Assembly (NCBI GenBank): GCA_937864535.1
Contig: CALMJS010000017.1
Coordinates: 235,611-299,610, forward strand
DNA length: 64,000 bases
DNA from: an uncultured Paracoccaceae bacterium
GTDB taxonomy: Bacteria; Pseudomonadota; Alphaproteobacteria; Rhodobacterales; Rhodobacteraceae
Reading direction: 5' to 3'
The notes under the pieces are model-generated. The model saw only the letters and a list, made by a program, of their open reading frames with translations. It was not told where the DNA came from and ran no database searches. The translations under genes were made by a program, and so were the position numbers. Positions 1 to 9,041 of this stretch are shown here, piece after piece. The stretch's first letter is position 1. Every line of letters begins with the position of its first letter.

Positions 1-1
1 G

Positions 2-472
2 GGCGGCACTCTGACCAACTGGCAGACCGTGTCCCAGTCGATCCAGCGCCTCAAGAACATCGACGAAGCTGCTGAGCGCGGCTTTGACGGCCTGACCAAG
101 AAAGAGCGTCTGAACGCCGAACGCGAACAGACCAAACTGCAGGCCTCGCTGGGCGGGATCCGCGAAATGGGCGGCGTGCCGGACATGCTGTTCATCATCG
201 ACGTGAACAAAGAAGACCTGGCCATCCAGGAAGCCAAGAAGCTGGGCATCCCGGTCGTCGCCATCGTCGACACCAACTGCTCGCCGGACGGCGTGGACTA
301 CGTGATCCCGGGCAACGACGACGCTGCTCGCGCGATTGCACTGTACACCGACCTGGTCGCTCGCGCTGCTCTGGACGGCATGACCACCCAGCTGCAAAAA
401 GCTGGCGTTGATCTGGGCGCCTACGACCTGATGGCCGAAGAGGCTGTGGCTGCAGAAGCCGCTTCGGAATAA
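2..472 (+). CDS. rpsB: 30S ribosomal protein S2 (5' end outside window)
   Basis: This is the C-terminal 156 residues of ribosomal protein S2, a component of the small subunit that binds near the 16S rRNA neck and is needed for S1 docking. The frame is open from the first base and starts mid-protein at [14 protein letters not shown], a strongly conserved S2 segment; roughly the first 100 residues lie upstream of the window. The conserved stretch [20 protein letters not shown] is also intact. The gene ends in TAA and is followed after 74 bases by tsf, the usual rpsB-tsf pairing, so the two are probably co-transcribed. No start codon is available here; internal Met/Val codons should not be taken as starts. 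Confidence 0.97.
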   Translation, partial: GGTLTNWQTVSQSIQRLKNIDEAAERGFDGLTKKERLNAEREQTKLQASLGGIREMGGVPDMLFIIDVNKEDLAIQEAKKLGIPVVAIVDTNCSPDGVDYVIPGNDDAARAIALYTDLVARAALDGMTTQLQKAGVDLGAYDLMAEEAVAAEAASE

Positions 473-546
473 TCCGAACCGTTTCGCAAAACTCTTACCG
501 GGCGCTGGTATTCCGCGCCCGGACACCCAATTTCAGGAGATGTGAC

Positions 547-1422
547 ATGGCTATCACCGCACAAATGGTGAAAGAACTGCGCGAATCGACCGGCGCTGGC
601 ATGATGGACGCCAAGAAGGCGCTGACCGAAACCAACGGCGACATGGAAGCCGCTGTTGACTGGCTGCGCACCAAAGGTCTGGCCAAGGCTGCCAAGAAGT
701 CCGGCCGTACCGCCGCTGAAGGTCTGGTTGCTGTCGCTGTGAACGGTGGCAAGGGTGTCGCTGTCGAAGTGAACTCGGAAACCGACTTTGTTGCCAAGAA
801 CGGCGAATTCCAGTCGATGGTCACCGCGATTGCCAACGCTGCTCTGACCGTTTCGGACGTTGAAGCGCTGAAGGCTGCTGACCTTAACGGCAAGTCCGTC
901 GAGGCGACCCTGACTGACGCGATCGCCAAAATCGGCGAAAACATGACCCTGCGCCGGATGTCGGTGATCGAAGGCCAGAAAGTTGTGACCTACATCCACA
1001 ACGCTGCTGCTGACGGCATGGGCAAGATCGGTGTTCTGGTTGCCATCAACGGCGACAACGAAGGCTTTGCCAAGCAGGTCGCGATGCATATCGCCGCTGC
1101 CAACCCGGCCTCGCTGTCCGAAGCTGATCTGGACCCGGCTGTGGTCGAGAAGGAAAAGCAGATCCAGATGGATATCGCGCGCGAATCGGGCAAGCCCGAA
1201 GCCGTGATCGAAAAGATGATCGTTGGTCGTATGGCCAAGTTCGTTGCTGAATCGACCCTCCTGGGTCAGGCGTTCGTTGTGAACCCGGATCTAACCGTTG
1301 CTGCCGCCGCCAAGGAAGCTGGCGTCGAAGTGACCGGCTTTATCCGTCTGGAAGTCGGCGAAGGCATCCAGAAAGAGTCCAGCGACTTTGCAGCCGAAGT
1401 CGCTGCGATGAACCAGAAATAA
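547..1422 (+). CDS. tsf: Translation elongation factor Ts
   Basis: EF-Ts is the guanine nucleotide exchange factor that regenerates EF-Tu-GTP during protein synthesis. The 291-residue product has the usual bacterial length (about 283 in E. coli). The N-terminal UBA-like module contains [19 protein letters not shown], the Tu-binding signature, and the core keeps [10 protein letters not shown]. The ATG is preceded by the Shine-Dalgarno AGGAGA about 8 bases upstream, which fixes the start. It lies just downstream of rpsB, and a strong terminator follows, so rpsB-tsf ends here as a unit. Nothing unusual is visible. Confidence 0.98.
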   Translation: MAITAQMVKELRESTGAGMMDAKKALTETNGDMEAAVDWLRTKGLAKAAKKSGRTAAEGLVAVAVNGGKGVAVEVNSETDFVAKNGEFQSMVTAIANAALTVSDVEALKAADLNGKSVEATLTDAIAKIGENMTLRRMSVIEGQKVVTYIHNAAADGMGKIGVLVAINGDNEGFAKQVAMHIAAANPASLSEADLDPAVVEKEKQIQMDIARESGKPEAVIEKMIVGRMAKFVAESTLLGQAFVVNPDLTVAAAAKEAGVEVTGFIRLEVGEGIQKESSDFAAEVAAMNQK

Positions 1423-1445
1423 TCTGGTCCATAGGATTACCTCTG

Positions 1446-1473
1446 AAAAGGCCCGCCGTTTGGTGGGCCTTTT
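1446..1473 (+). terminator. Rho-independent terminator after tsf
   Basis: A 12-bp stem (AAAAGGCCCGCC / GGTGGGCCTTTT, one G-T pair) closes a GTTT loop and runs into a T-rich tail. It lies 23 bases after the tsf stop, so it ends the rpsB-tsf transcript. Confidence 0.92.
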
Positions 1474-1825
1474 TGTTTCCGGGTGCCGGGATCTGTGGGG
1501 CAGGGACTGCGGACATGAAAAGGGCGGCACAACGTCGGGAATACGCTGTGCCGCCCTGCAATCTGAGGATACGCCCGGGATGGGATGGGACGTACCGCCA
1601 GTTCGTTGTCGATGTCCCGATGCAAACACCGGCGACACCAACGACCGGTTTCCCGGCCAAACCAGATCACCCGTAAATCAGTCGGGGTTGCTGATTTGTT
1701 TCTGTCCCAGGCCCAATAGCCACCACTCACGGACACTCACCTTTTGGCAAATGACGCGGCGTAACTAAAGTCAGGGAAACCAGACCTGACCAGTCAGTCA
1801 AACCGCAGAGGCCCAGATTTCGTGG
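1474..1825. other. Intergenic stretch with no supported gene
   Basis: About 350 bases between the tsf terminator and the end of the minus-strand LuxR-type gene. No frame here has a convincing start or family resemblance. The only visible structure is an inverted repeat at 1675-1697 (AAATCAG and CTGATTT around a 9-base loop), which could act as a weak terminator for the converging LuxR-type transcript. Confidence 0.6.
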
Positions 1826-2608
1826 TTAGAGATCCAGAACAAACATCTGATTGTAGAATGCTGCCTTGAGAACCGCTTGCGCGGTGGTGTCCACGTCCAG
1901 AGCCTCGCGGGCGAGGCGCAGGTGTTTTTCGACAGTCGCGGCAGTGAGGCCCATCAGAAAGGCGATGTCCTGCGTTGTCTTGCCGTCGCCAACCCACTCC
2001 AGAACCTCGCGCTGGCGCTTGGTCAATTGCCGGGACCGATTATAGGGCAGGGTCATCAGTTTGAGGTAGACGACATTGTTGGCGACCGTGATCTGGCGGC
2101 CGTGTTCAGCCCAAATCTGATCGACGTCGTGTTGTGACAGACCCGGCCGGGCCGTCAGGGCGACAGCGCCTTTGGTGCGCTGGGTATTCGAACGGAAGCT
2201 GATCGTGTAGCCGGCAGTGACGCCCATAGAGGCGTTGAATTCGGCCACACGCAATTCGGCCGGAGACAGCTTGTTCTGGGCGATCTGGGTTTCGATCCAG
2301 CTCCAGCTACAGGCGCCGACATTCTCATTGGCCCATCGCACCATCGGCGCATTGAAATACAGACCGTCGTCAATAAAGCTCTTGATATAATCGTCGGTCT
2401 GGTTGGTCAGAACAACCCAATCCTGCGGATCACCCAATGAACTGCTGGTCCGGTAGCGCGTATAGCCGAAAATGATCCTGTCAAAGCCGTACTGCGCCAT
2501 TTGCACGGAATGCAGCGCCCATAAATCCTCGACCGAAGGCGAATTTGTGATCGAGTCGATGTAGTCGATAAAGTCAGGCACGCGCCACCGAGGTTCTTTT
2601 GCTCTCAA
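1826..2608 (-). CDS. LuxR-family transcriptional regulator (autoinducer-domain type)
   Basis: A 260-residue regulator with an N-terminal autoinducer-binding-like domain (about residues 20-165) and a C-terminal LuxR helix-turn-helix (about 190-250: LTKRQREVLEWVGDGKTTQD, then TVEKHLRLAREAL). No luxI-type synthase is nearby, so it is a LuxR solo as far as this window shows. The ligand pocket looks atypical: where acyl-homoserine-lactone receptors have the Asp-Pro pair, this protein has NAPMVRW, so the Asp that contacts the lactone amide appears to be replaced. Such VjbR-like variants are known in alphaproteobacteria. The start is a TTG with a weak AGG-rich site; an in-frame GTG slightly downstream is an alternative. 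It probably regulates unlinked genes. Confidence 0.85.
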   Translation of the reverse strand: MRAKEPRWRVPDFIDYIDSITNSPSVEDLWALHSVQMAQYGFDRIIFGYTRYRTSSSLGDPQDWVVLTNQTDDYIKSFIDDGLYFNAPMVRWANENVGACSWSWIETQIAQNKLSPAELRVAEFNASMGVTAGYTISFRSNTQRTKGAVALTARPGLSQHDVDQIWAEHGRQITVANNVVYLKLMTLPYNRSRQLTKRQREVLEWVGDGKTTQDIAFLMGLTAATVEKHLRLAREALDVDTTAQAVLKAAFYNQMFVLDL

Positions 2609-2729
2609 TAATTCTACCTATTGGTAACATTTTTGACAAAAGTACAATAGCGCCTTTGGTGCATCTTTTATTAACATAATACTGATTATGCAATTAATGG
2701 AATTGCGGTGGTGCTCTATAGATAGACTT

Positions 2730-2751
2730 GCGGCGCCCCGCAGGACGCCGC
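2730..2751 (-). repeat. Inverted repeat just after phoB
   Basis: GCGGCG and CGCCGC around a 10-base spacer, immediately beyond the phoB stop on the minus strand. There is no T-tract, so it is a weak terminator or transcript-stabilising hairpin at most. Confidence 0.35.
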
Positions 2752-2755
2752 TGAT

Positions 2756-3442
2756 TCAGCCCAGAGAATACCCGGCTCCGCGCACAGTTCGGACCGGATC
2801 GCTGTCGCCGTTTGCGGTCAGCGCCTTGCGCAAGCGTCCGACATGGACGTCGACAGTTCTGGTGTCGACATAGATGTCGCGGCCCCAAACCCGATCAAGC
2901 AGCTGGTCGCGTGACCAAACCCGGCCCGGTTTTTCGATCAGCGTGGACAACAGTCGAAATTCGGTCGGTCCCAGTTTGACCGGTTCGCCATTGCGTGTCA
3001 CACGATGGGTTTCGCTGTCGAGCTGGATGTCCTCGTAGACCAGCACCTGCCCCGCCAAGGCCGGACGTGACCGCCGGATCTGACCGCGCACCCGCGCGAG
3101 CAGTTCGCCGACGGAATACGGCTTGACGACATAATCGTCGGCACCGGTTTCCAAACCACGCACGCGATCCACCTCTTCGGACCGCGCGGACAACATGATC
3201 ACCGGAATGTCGCGGGTTTCGATCCGCGATTTCACCCGCCGGCAGACCTCGATCCCCGAAACATTTGGCAACATCCAGTCAAGGACGATCACCTCGGGCG
3301 CATCTTCTGCGATCAAGAGCAGCGCGTCTTCGCCATTGGTCGCCTGCGATACCCGGAACCCTTCCGCTTCGAGGTTATAGGCCAGCACCTCGCGTTGCGC
3401 GGGTTCATCTTCTACAACCAGAATATGGGCTATCTGCGACAT
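2756..3442 (-). CDS. phoB: Phosphate regulon response regulator PhoB
   Basis: A 228-residue OmpR/PhoB-type regulator that activates phosphate-starvation genes by binding Pho boxes. The receiver domain (about 5-120) has the acidic pair E11/D12 and phospho-acceptor D55 in VLDWMLP, with conserved K in VVKPYS. The C-terminal winged-helix domain (about 130-225) contains RLLSTLIEKPGRVWSRDQLL and the recognition region TRTVDVHVGRLRKAL. It is the last gene of the minus-strand series pstS-pstC-pstA-pstB-phoU-phoB, only 3 bases after phoU, the common alphaproteobacterial arrangement in which phoB is co-transcribed with pst. Its own target, a Pho box, sits before pstS. Confidence 0.95.
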   Translation of the reverse strand: MSQIAHILVVEDEPAQREVLAYNLEAEGFRVSQATNGEDALLLIAEDAPEVIVLDWMLPNVSGIEVCRRVKSRIETRDIPVIMLSARSEEVDRVRGLETGADDYVVKPYSVGELLARVRGQIRRSRPALAGQVLVYEDIQLDSETHRVTRNGEPVKLGPTEFRLLSTLIEKPGRVWSRDQLLDRVWGRDIYVDTRTVDVHVGRLRKALTANGDSDPVRTVRGAGYSLG

Positions 3443-3445
3443 CGC

Positions 3446-4150
3446 TTAGACCTTGGTGCTCAGGCTCGTGGTGTCCATTTTCGGACGCGGATCTTCCGGC
3501 AAATCGCCGGTGACGAGGTAAACCACCTGTTCGGCGATATTCGTCACCAGATCACCCATCCGTTCGATGTTCTTGGCGATGAAATGCAGGTGCATGCAGG
3601 GCGTTATGTTGCGCGGATCTTCCATCATGAAGGTCAGGAATTCGCGGAACGCGGTGTTATACATCTGGTCGATGTCCTGATCGCGCAGCCGGACCTGCTC
3701 GGCCAGTTCGGCGTCGCGCTGGATAAAGGCGTCCAGCGCATCCTTGAGCATGCCCTGCACTTCGCGCGCCATCCGGCGCAGCGTCGCGGTTTGACCGTCG
3801 AGGAGGCGCTGTTCGGCCAGAACATTGGTCCGCTTGGCCATGTTTTTGGAATAGTCGCCAATGCGTTCCAGACTGCCGGCGATTTTCATCACCGTCAGGA
3901 CGGTCCGCAGGTCCTTGGACACCGGGGCACGCAGCGCGATGCAAGTGGCGCTGGCTTCGTTGATCTTGATTTCCAGCTCGTCAATCGCCTTGTCGCGGCG
4001 ACGGACATCTGCGGCCAGTTCCAGATCGCGGGTATCCATCGACTGTGCGGCGTCGAGAATCGAGGCCTCGACCAGCCCACCCATCCGCAGAACCAGAGCC
4101 TGGATCGACTCGAGGTCGCGATCGTACGAGGAAACAATATGCTGAGACAT
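3446..4150 (-). CDS. phoU: Phosphate transport system regulatory protein PhoU
   Basis: PhoU links the PstSCAB transporter to the PhoR kinase and keeps the Pho regulon off when phosphate is plentiful. The 234-residue product is all-helical with two PhoU repeats: the first around residues 15-105, the second around 120-210, each carrying the metal-binding E/D-x3-D signatures (for example RIGDYSKNMAKR and RMGDLVTNIAEQ). It starts 11 bases after pstB and ends 3 bases before phoB, so translation is likely coupled through pstB-phoU-phoB. Confidence 0.95.
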   Translation of the reverse strand: MSQHIVSSYDRDLESIQALVLRMGGLVEASILDAAQSMDTRDLELAADVRRRDKAIDELEIKINEASATCIALRAPVSKDLRTVLTVMKIAGSLERIGDYSKNMAKRTNVLAEQRLLDGQTATLRRMAREVQGMLKDALDAFIQRDAELAEQVRLRDQDIDQMYNTAFREFLTFMMEDPRNITPCMHLHFIAKNIERMGDLVTNIAEQVVYLVTGDLPEDPRPKMDTTSLSTKV

Positions 4151-4161
4151 TCGGGCGCTCC

Positions 4162-4959
4162 TTAGCCGATCCGGCCGGAAATATAGCTTTCGGTGCGCGG
4201 ATCGCGCGGATTGGTAAAGATCTGGCCGGTATCGCCATATTCAACCAGGTTTCCTAGATGGAAGAACGCGGTCTTTTGGCTGACGCGGGCGGCCTGCTGC
4301 ATCGAGTGGGTGACGATGATCACCGAATAATCCTGACGCAGTTCGTCAATCAATTCCTCGACTTGCGCGGTTGCGATGGGGTCGAGCGCCGAACAGGGTT
4401 CATCCATCAACAGAACCTCCGGTTCGGTGGCGACGGCGCGCGCGATACACAGGCGCTGCTGCTGTCCACCCGACAGACCCGTGCCGGGCGCGTGCAGACG
4501 GTCCTTGACCTCGTTCCAAATGGCGCCGCGGCGCAGAGCCTTTTCAACGATTTCATCGAGCTCGGCCTTATTCTTGGCAAGGCCGTGAATCCGCGGGCCA
4601 TAGGCGACGTTGTCGTAGATGGATTTCGGGAACGGGTTCGGTTTTTGGAACACCATGCCGACCTTGGCGCGCAGTTGCACCGGATCGACACGCTTGTCGT
4701 AGATGTCTTCGTTGTCGAGCAGGATATCGCCCGTCACGCGGCAGATGTCGATTGTGTCGTTCATGCGGTTCAGACACCGCAGAAAGGTCGACTTGCCACA
4801 ACCCGACGGCCCGATAAAGGCGGTCACGGTTTTGTCTGCGATTTCAACGTTCACGTCTTTGATGGCGTGGGAGTCGCCATAGTAAACGTTGACCCCGCGG
4901 GCTGCGATTTTGATATGTGTCATGTCTACCGCTCTGTCGATGAGACTCATTTGGTTCAT
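4162..4959 (-). CDS. pstB: Phosphate ABC transporter ATP-binding protein PstB
   Basis: The ATPase of the high-affinity phosphate importer PstSCAB. Visible motifs are Walker [10 protein letters not shown], the Q-loop in [11 protein letters not shown], signature LSGGQQQRL, Walker [14 protein letters not shown] and the switch His in [10 protein letters not shown] place the start at the ATG beginning MNQMSL because GGAGGA lies 7 bases upstream of it; the ATG five codons earlier (at 4974) overlaps that same Shine-Dalgarno and has none of its own. The protein is then 265 residues. It follows pstA directly and precedes phoU in the operon. Confidence 0.95.
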   Translation of the reverse strand: MNQMSLIDRAVDMTHIKIAARGVNVYYGDSHAIKDVNVEIADKTVTAFIGPSGCGKSTFLRCLNRMNDTIDICRVTGDILLDNEDIYDKRVDPVQLRAKVGMVFQKPNPFPKSIYDNVAYGPRIHGLAKNKAELDEIVEKALRRGAIWNEVKDRLHAPGTGLSGGQQQRLCIARAVATEPEVLLMDEPCSALDPIATAQVEELIDELRQDYSVIIVTHSMQQAARVSQKTAFFHLGNLVEYGDTGQIFTNPRDPRTESYISGRIG

Positions 4960-4974
4960 GTGCAAGTCCTCCAT

Positions 4975-6315
4975 TTACCAGCGGCGCTCGAAACGGCTGC
5001 GCAGGATGACGGCGATGATGTTCAGGGCCAACAGGAACACCAGCAGGATGATGATACCGCCCCAGGCCCGTTCGTAAAAGGCCGGGTCGGCGCGTTTGGC
5101 CCATTCGTAGATCTGGGCTGGCATGGCCGAGTTCGGTGCGGTGAAGGCATCGAAGAAACCGGACGGATAGTTGGTCGCCACAAAGCCGACCATCCCGATC
5201 AGCAGCAGCGGCGCGGTTTCGCCGAGGGCCTGCGCCAGACCGATGATCGTGCCGGTCAGAATGCCGGGCGCCGCCAAGGGCAGGACGTGATGGAACACCG
5301 CCTGCATCCGCGACGCACCGACGCCGAGGGCGGCCTCGCGGATCGAGGGCGGCACGGCCTTGAGGGCGGCACGGGTCGAAATGATGATCGTCGGCAACGT
5401 CATCAGCGTGAGAACCAGCCCCCCGACCAGAGGTGCGGATTTCCGCAGCGCGTCGATCCCCAGAGATCCGCCGCCGAACTGGATAAACACCGCCACGCCA
5501 AGGATACCGAAGACGATGGACGGCACCGCGGCGAGGTTCGAGATATTCACTTCGATCAGGTCGGTCAGGCGGCTCTTGGGTGCAAACTCTTCGAGATAGA
5601 TCGAGGCAGCAACGCCAATGGGCAGCGACAAAAACAGCACGACCAGCATCATGATGAACGAACCCACCACCGACACGCCCAGACCAGCCTGTTCAGGGCG
5701 CTTTTCCGAGGCGTCAGAGCCAAAGATGAAAGCCGGGTTGAATTTGAGCGACAATTTCCCCGCCGCAGCCAATTGGTCAACGATGTCCAGATGTTCGGCA
5801 TCGAGGTTCTTGTCATTGGCAAGCGCTTCGCGGGTGACGCGGCCCTTCATGTAGCCGTCCACGCGCGACGAGCCGAGAACCGTAAACTCGACCGTTTGGC
5901 CCATCTGTTCAGGGTGCGCCAAGGCGTAGGTCCGAATTTGATCGCCCGTGGCCGAGGATAGCATGTCGCCCAGTTTCGTGGGGTCCATATCGGTCTGAAT
6001 GCCCACTTCGGTCAATTCGGCCAGCAGCGCCTCGCTGACCATCGCCTTGTACTTTGCGGTCTTGAGCGTCGAGTTTTCGGCGTCTTCAATCGCAGCGGGG
6101 TCTAGGGTCACCGAAAGGGTGACAAAGGTCTGCTTGAACGCCGGGACGCCGTTAAACAAAATCGCCGTCAACAGCGTCAGCAAAAACGCGCAGCCGATCC
6201 CGATGGCGGCCAGGCCGTAGATCTTGAACCGGGCTTCCGACGCATTGCGACGCTTGGTCCGCGCATCTTGCACCAAGAGCGAGGATTTGGGTTTCGAAAC
6301 AGGTGCGTCGGTCAT
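4975..6315 (-). CDS. pstA: Phosphate ABC transporter permease PstA
   Basis: Inner-membrane permease subunit of PstSCAB. At 446 residues it is much longer than E. coli PstA (296): after the first membrane segment (about 34-55) there is an extra periplasmic domain of roughly 170 residues, as in the long alphaproteobacterial form (DUF3333-type N-terminus). The C-terminal half (about 225-440) is the usual six-helix BPD_transp_1 domain, with the EAA loop around REAALGVGASRMQA that contacts PstB. Its ATG overlaps the end of pstC by 4 bases, and its stop abuts pstB. Confidence 0.94.
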   Translation of the reverse strand: MTDAPVSKPKSSLLVQDARTKRRNASEARFKIYGLAAIGIGCAFLLTLLTAILFNGVPAFKQTFVTLSVTLDPAAIEDAENSTLKTAKYKAMVSEALLAELTEVGIQTDMDPTKLGDMLSSATGDQIRTYALAHPEQMGQTVEFTVLGSSRVDGYMKGRVTREALANDKNLDAEHLDIVDQLAAAGKLSLKFNPAFIFGSDASEKRPEQAGLGVSVVGSFIMMLVVLFLSLPIGVAASIYLEEFAPKSRLTDLIEVNISNLAAVPSIVFGILGVAVFIQFGGGSLGIDALRKSAPLVGGLVLTLMTLPTIIISTRAALKAVPPSIREAALGVGASRMQAVFHHVLPLAAPGILTGTIIGLAQALGETAPLLLIGMVGFVATNYPSGFFDAFTAPNSAMPAQIYEWAKRADPAFYERAWGGIIILLVFLLALNIIAVILRSRFERRW

Positions 6316-7766
6316 TCGTATTGCTCCTGATATTTACGGACGATGAACAGCGCCAGAACGTTCAGACCCAGCGTGATGACAAACAGCGTCATCCCCAGCG
6401 CAAAGGCCACCAGTGCCGTCGGCGAGGAAAAGTCCAAGTCGCCCGTCAACTGCGCCACGATCCGCGTGGTCACCGTCGTCATGGCATCAAAGGGGTTCAT
6501 CGAAATCTGTGCCGCGGCCCCTGCCCCCAGCACGACGATCATCGTCTCACCGATGGCACGCGAGGCGGCCAACAGAATAGCGCCGACAATCCCCGGTAGT
6601 GCAGCCGGCAAAACAACCTGACGGATGGTTTCCGAAGGCGTCGCGCCAAGGCCCAACGACCCGTCGCGCATCGCCTGCGGCACCGCGTTGATAATGTCGT
6701 CCGATAGCGATGACACAAAGGGGATCAACATCATGCCCATCACCAGACCGGCCGTAATCGCCGCATCGGCACTGGTCATCCAGTTCACGCCAAAGGTGCC
6801 ACCATCCCCGAACAGCGTGCGCAGCAGCGGCCCGACAGTCAGCAGGGCAAACAGACCGTAAACGATGGTGGGGATGCCCGCCAGAACCTCGAGAGCGGGT
6901 TTCGCGATCGCGCGCATGGACGAGGAGGCATATTCGGACAGATACACCGCAGCGAACAGCCCGATCGGGACCGCCACCAGCAACGCGATGAGCGAGATGA
7001 ACAAGGTGCCCCAGATCAGCGGCAACAGCCCCAACTCGCTCTCGCCCTGGAACGAGGGCGACCATGTCAGGCCAAAGAAGAAGTCCGCCGCCGGATAGAG
7101 GCCAAAGAATTTGATCGTGCTAAAGACCAGCGACAGCACAATGCCGACCGTGGTCAGAATGGCGATAGAGGCCGACAGGATCAGCAGGCTGCGGACAAAG
7201 TCCTCGACCTTGTTGCGGGCCATCATCGTCGGCGTGACCTGGCGTCGGGCGATCAGGAAACCGGCACCTGCGACCATGAGGACCACCGCCGTCAAAGCGA
7301 TCGACCCGATCCGCGACAAGGCGCGGAACTCGAGTGCGGCCGCATATTTATCCTCGGTCGGATCAGAGCCCAGCGCCACGCCAACCGAGCCGAGCATGCC
7401 GCGCAGATCGTCGGGCATGGCAGAGGTCTCTTGCGGTAGCAGTCCCTGCGCCGACATCAGGTCAAGGCCCTTGGCGATGTTCTGCACATCGTCAGCCATC
7501 AGGCTGCGCTGAATGTCGTCCTGCGCCGAGGTGATCATCGGAGCGACAGCGTGGTTGATGATAAGCGGCTGAACAATCACCCAGACGATCAGCACCAGAA
7601 ACGCGGGTACAAATGTCAGGATCGACGTGTACCAGCCATAAAAACCGGGCAGCGAGTGTAAGAGCCGTGATTTCCCCTTAACCGTCCGAAGCACAGTGGC
7701 GCGCCCCGCGAAAAAGGCCACAGCCGCAATGACCAACAGCAGCACAAAGAGCCAGAGAACCGGCAT
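6312..7766 (-). CDS. pstC: Phosphate ABC transporter permease PstC
   Basis: Partner permease of PstA in the phosphate importer. The 484-residue product exceeds the E. coli form (319) by an N-terminal extension: a membrane segment at the very N-terminus, another around 43-70, a periplasmic stretch to about 150, then the transport domain (about 170-480). The EAA loop is visible in MRDGSLGLGATPSETIRQVV, and the glycine-rich ASRAIGETM that follows is typical of PstC. It overlaps pstA by ATGA, indicating coupled translation. A 98-base gap with a hairpin separates it from pstS. Confidence 0.94.
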   Translation of the reverse strand: MPVLWLFVLLLVIAAVAFFAGRATVLRTVKGKSRLLHSLPGFYGWYTSILTFVPAFLVLIVWVIVQPLIINHAVAPMITSAQDDIQRSLMADDVQNIAKGLDLMSAQGLLPQETSAMPDDLRGMLGSVGVALGSDPTEDKYAAALEFRALSRIGSIALTAVVLMVAGAGFLIARRQVTPTMMARNKVEDFVRSLLILSASIAILTTVGIVLSLVFSTIKFFGLYPAADFFFGLTWSPSFQGESELGLLPLIWGTLFISLIALLVAVPIGLFAAVYLSEYASSSMRAIAKPALEVLAGIPTIVYGLFALLTVGPLLRTLFGDGGTFGVNWMTSADAAITAGLVMGMMLIPFVSSLSDDIINAVPQAMRDGSLGLGATPSETIRQVVLPAALPGIVGAILLAASRAIGETMIVVLGAGAAAQISMNPFDAMTTVTTRIVAQLTGDLDFSSPTALVAFALGMTLFVITLGLNVLALFIVRKYQEQYE

Positions 7767-7831
7767 ATCTTACCTCTTTTCAAGCGATGGCGGGCCACTT
7801 TGCAATGACCCGCCCGTAGCTGTGATAGCGC

Positions 7832-7855
7832 TGGGGGCGCGTGAACGCACCCCCA
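7832..7855 (-). terminator. Hairpin between pstS and pstC (attenuator or 3' stabiliser)
   Basis: A G/C-rich stem (TGGGGGCG with CGCACCCCCA, one bulged base) 10 bases after the pstS stop. It lacks a T-tract, so partial termination or protection of the abundant pstS mRNA is more likely than full termination. Confidence 0.5.
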
Positions 7856-7864
7856 AATTTGCCA

Positions 7865-8902
7865 TTACTTGGCCATGACTTCTTCGGCAGCAACAGCAGC
7901 CTGGGTCGCAGCCAGTTCCGGATCAGCAACCAGACCGTAGGCAGCGAGCGGGCCGTTCGGGCCAGCCAGATCGTCAGAGACAAAGAACTCTGCGTATTCC
8001 TTCAGGCCGGGGATCGCGCCGATGTGGGCTTTCTTGACGTAGAAGAACAGCGGACGCGACACCGGGTAGGACCCGTCAGCGATGGTTTCGGTCGACGGAG
8101 CGATGCCGTTCATCGTCGCAACCTGCAGCTTGTCGGTGTTGTTCTCATAGAACGACAGGCCGAACACGCCGAACGCGGTCTTGTCCGAGTCGATGCGGGC
8201 GAGGGTTTCGGTGTAGTCGCCGTCGATGTCGACCGACTTGCCATCGGTGCGGATTTCCATGCACGAGGCTTCGGCGGCCTTGTCGTCGTCACCGTTGGCA
8301 GCTTTGAACAGGTCGAACGCGCCGGTGTCTTTGCAGCCCTGGACGATCACGTTGACTTCGAACACTTCGCGGGTGCCGTGCTTGGTGCCCGGGATGAAGG
8401 CCTGGATCGGGTTGGCCGGCAGAGCGGCGTTGGCGTCAGCCCAGGTTTCGTTGGTGTTGTCGACCAGTGCGCCGTCCTTGACGATCTTGGCACCGATGGC
8501 GTTGAACCAGTCGGAGGGGGTCATCGCCCAGTCAGCGCCGTTCGAAGCGTCGGTCGCGAACACGATGCCGTCATAGCCGATGCGGACTTCCATGATGTCG
8601 GTCACGCCGTTGGCGGCACAGGTCTCGATCTCGGAGTCCTTGATCTTGCGCGACGAGTTGGCGATGTCGATGGTGTTTTCGCCAACGCCTTCACAGAAGG
8701 CCTTGAGGCCAGCCGACGAACCGCCGGATTCGACAACCGGGGTCGGGAAGTCGGTGTTTTCACCGAAAGCTTCTGCAACGATCGACGCATAGGGCAGAAC
8801 GGTCGAAGAGCCAGCCACCTGAACGTTGTCACGGGCGACAGCAGCACCAGCCGAAACGGCGGCAATCGCGATGGTCGAGGCGGTCAGTTTCATGAAGGAC
8901 AT
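7865..8902 (-). CDS. pstS: Phosphate ABC transporter substrate-binding protein PstS
   Basis: The periplasmic phosphate-binding protein that feeds PstCAB. The 345-residue precursor has a Sec signal peptide with a hydrophobic core around residues 7-20 and likely cleavage after AVA near 23. Conserved phosphate-contact segments are AGSSTVLPYAS, ESGGSSAGLKAF and a Thr/Arg-rich loop GTKHGTREVF. The ATG has GGAG about 7 bases upstream. It is the first gene of the pst operon, behind a tandem Pho box 86 bases upstream, so PhoB controls it directly. Confidence 0.95.
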   Translation of the reverse strand: MSFMKLTASTIAIAAVSAGAAVARDNVQVAGSSTVLPYASIVAEAFGENTDFPTPVVESGGSSAGLKAFCEGVGENTIDIANSSRKIKDSEIETCAANGVTDIMEVRIGYDGIVFATDASNGADWAMTPSDWFNAIGAKIVKDGALVDNTNETWADANAALPANPIQAFIPGTKHGTREVFEVNVIVQGCKDTGAFDLFKAANGDDDKAAEASCMEIRTDGKSVDIDGDYTETLARIDSDKTAFGVFGLSFYENNTDKLQVATMNGIAPSTETIADGSYPVSRPLFFYVKKAHIGAIPGLKEYAEFFVSDDLAGPNGPLAAYGLVADPELAATQAAVAAEEVMAK

Positions 8903-8987
8903 ATGTAACTCCAGTCTTTCGAACTTGCGCTACGGGCGCTCCCCGTAGCTTGCAGGCCGTGATCTAAGGCTGCTTTCACACTCTTTT

Positions 8988-9016
8988 GTGACAGTAATGT
9001 AAAAGTTTCATGACAT
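8988..9016 (-). promoter_or_regulatory. Tandem Pho box upstream of pstS
   Basis: On the minus strand three 7-base units follow an exact 11-base period: ATGTCAT, four bases, CTTTTAC, four bases, CTGTCAC. The outer two closely match the PhoB half-site CTGTCAT and the middle one is a degenerate copy with the usual AT-rich spacers. It lies 86 bases before the pstS start and after the phoR stop, which is the expected place for PhoB activation of the pst operon. Confidence 0.85.
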
Positions 9017-9041
9017 CGTCCAACAATTGCCCCAGCATGGG

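Noticed and set aside
1674..1700. Inverted repeat after tsf as a riboswitch or sRNA
   Set aside because: Only a 7-bp stem with a plain loop and no conserved motif.
4258..5961. A long plus-strand frame antisense to pstB and pstA
   Set aside because: Same artefact; low-complexity His/Gly/Arg-rich product without motifs.
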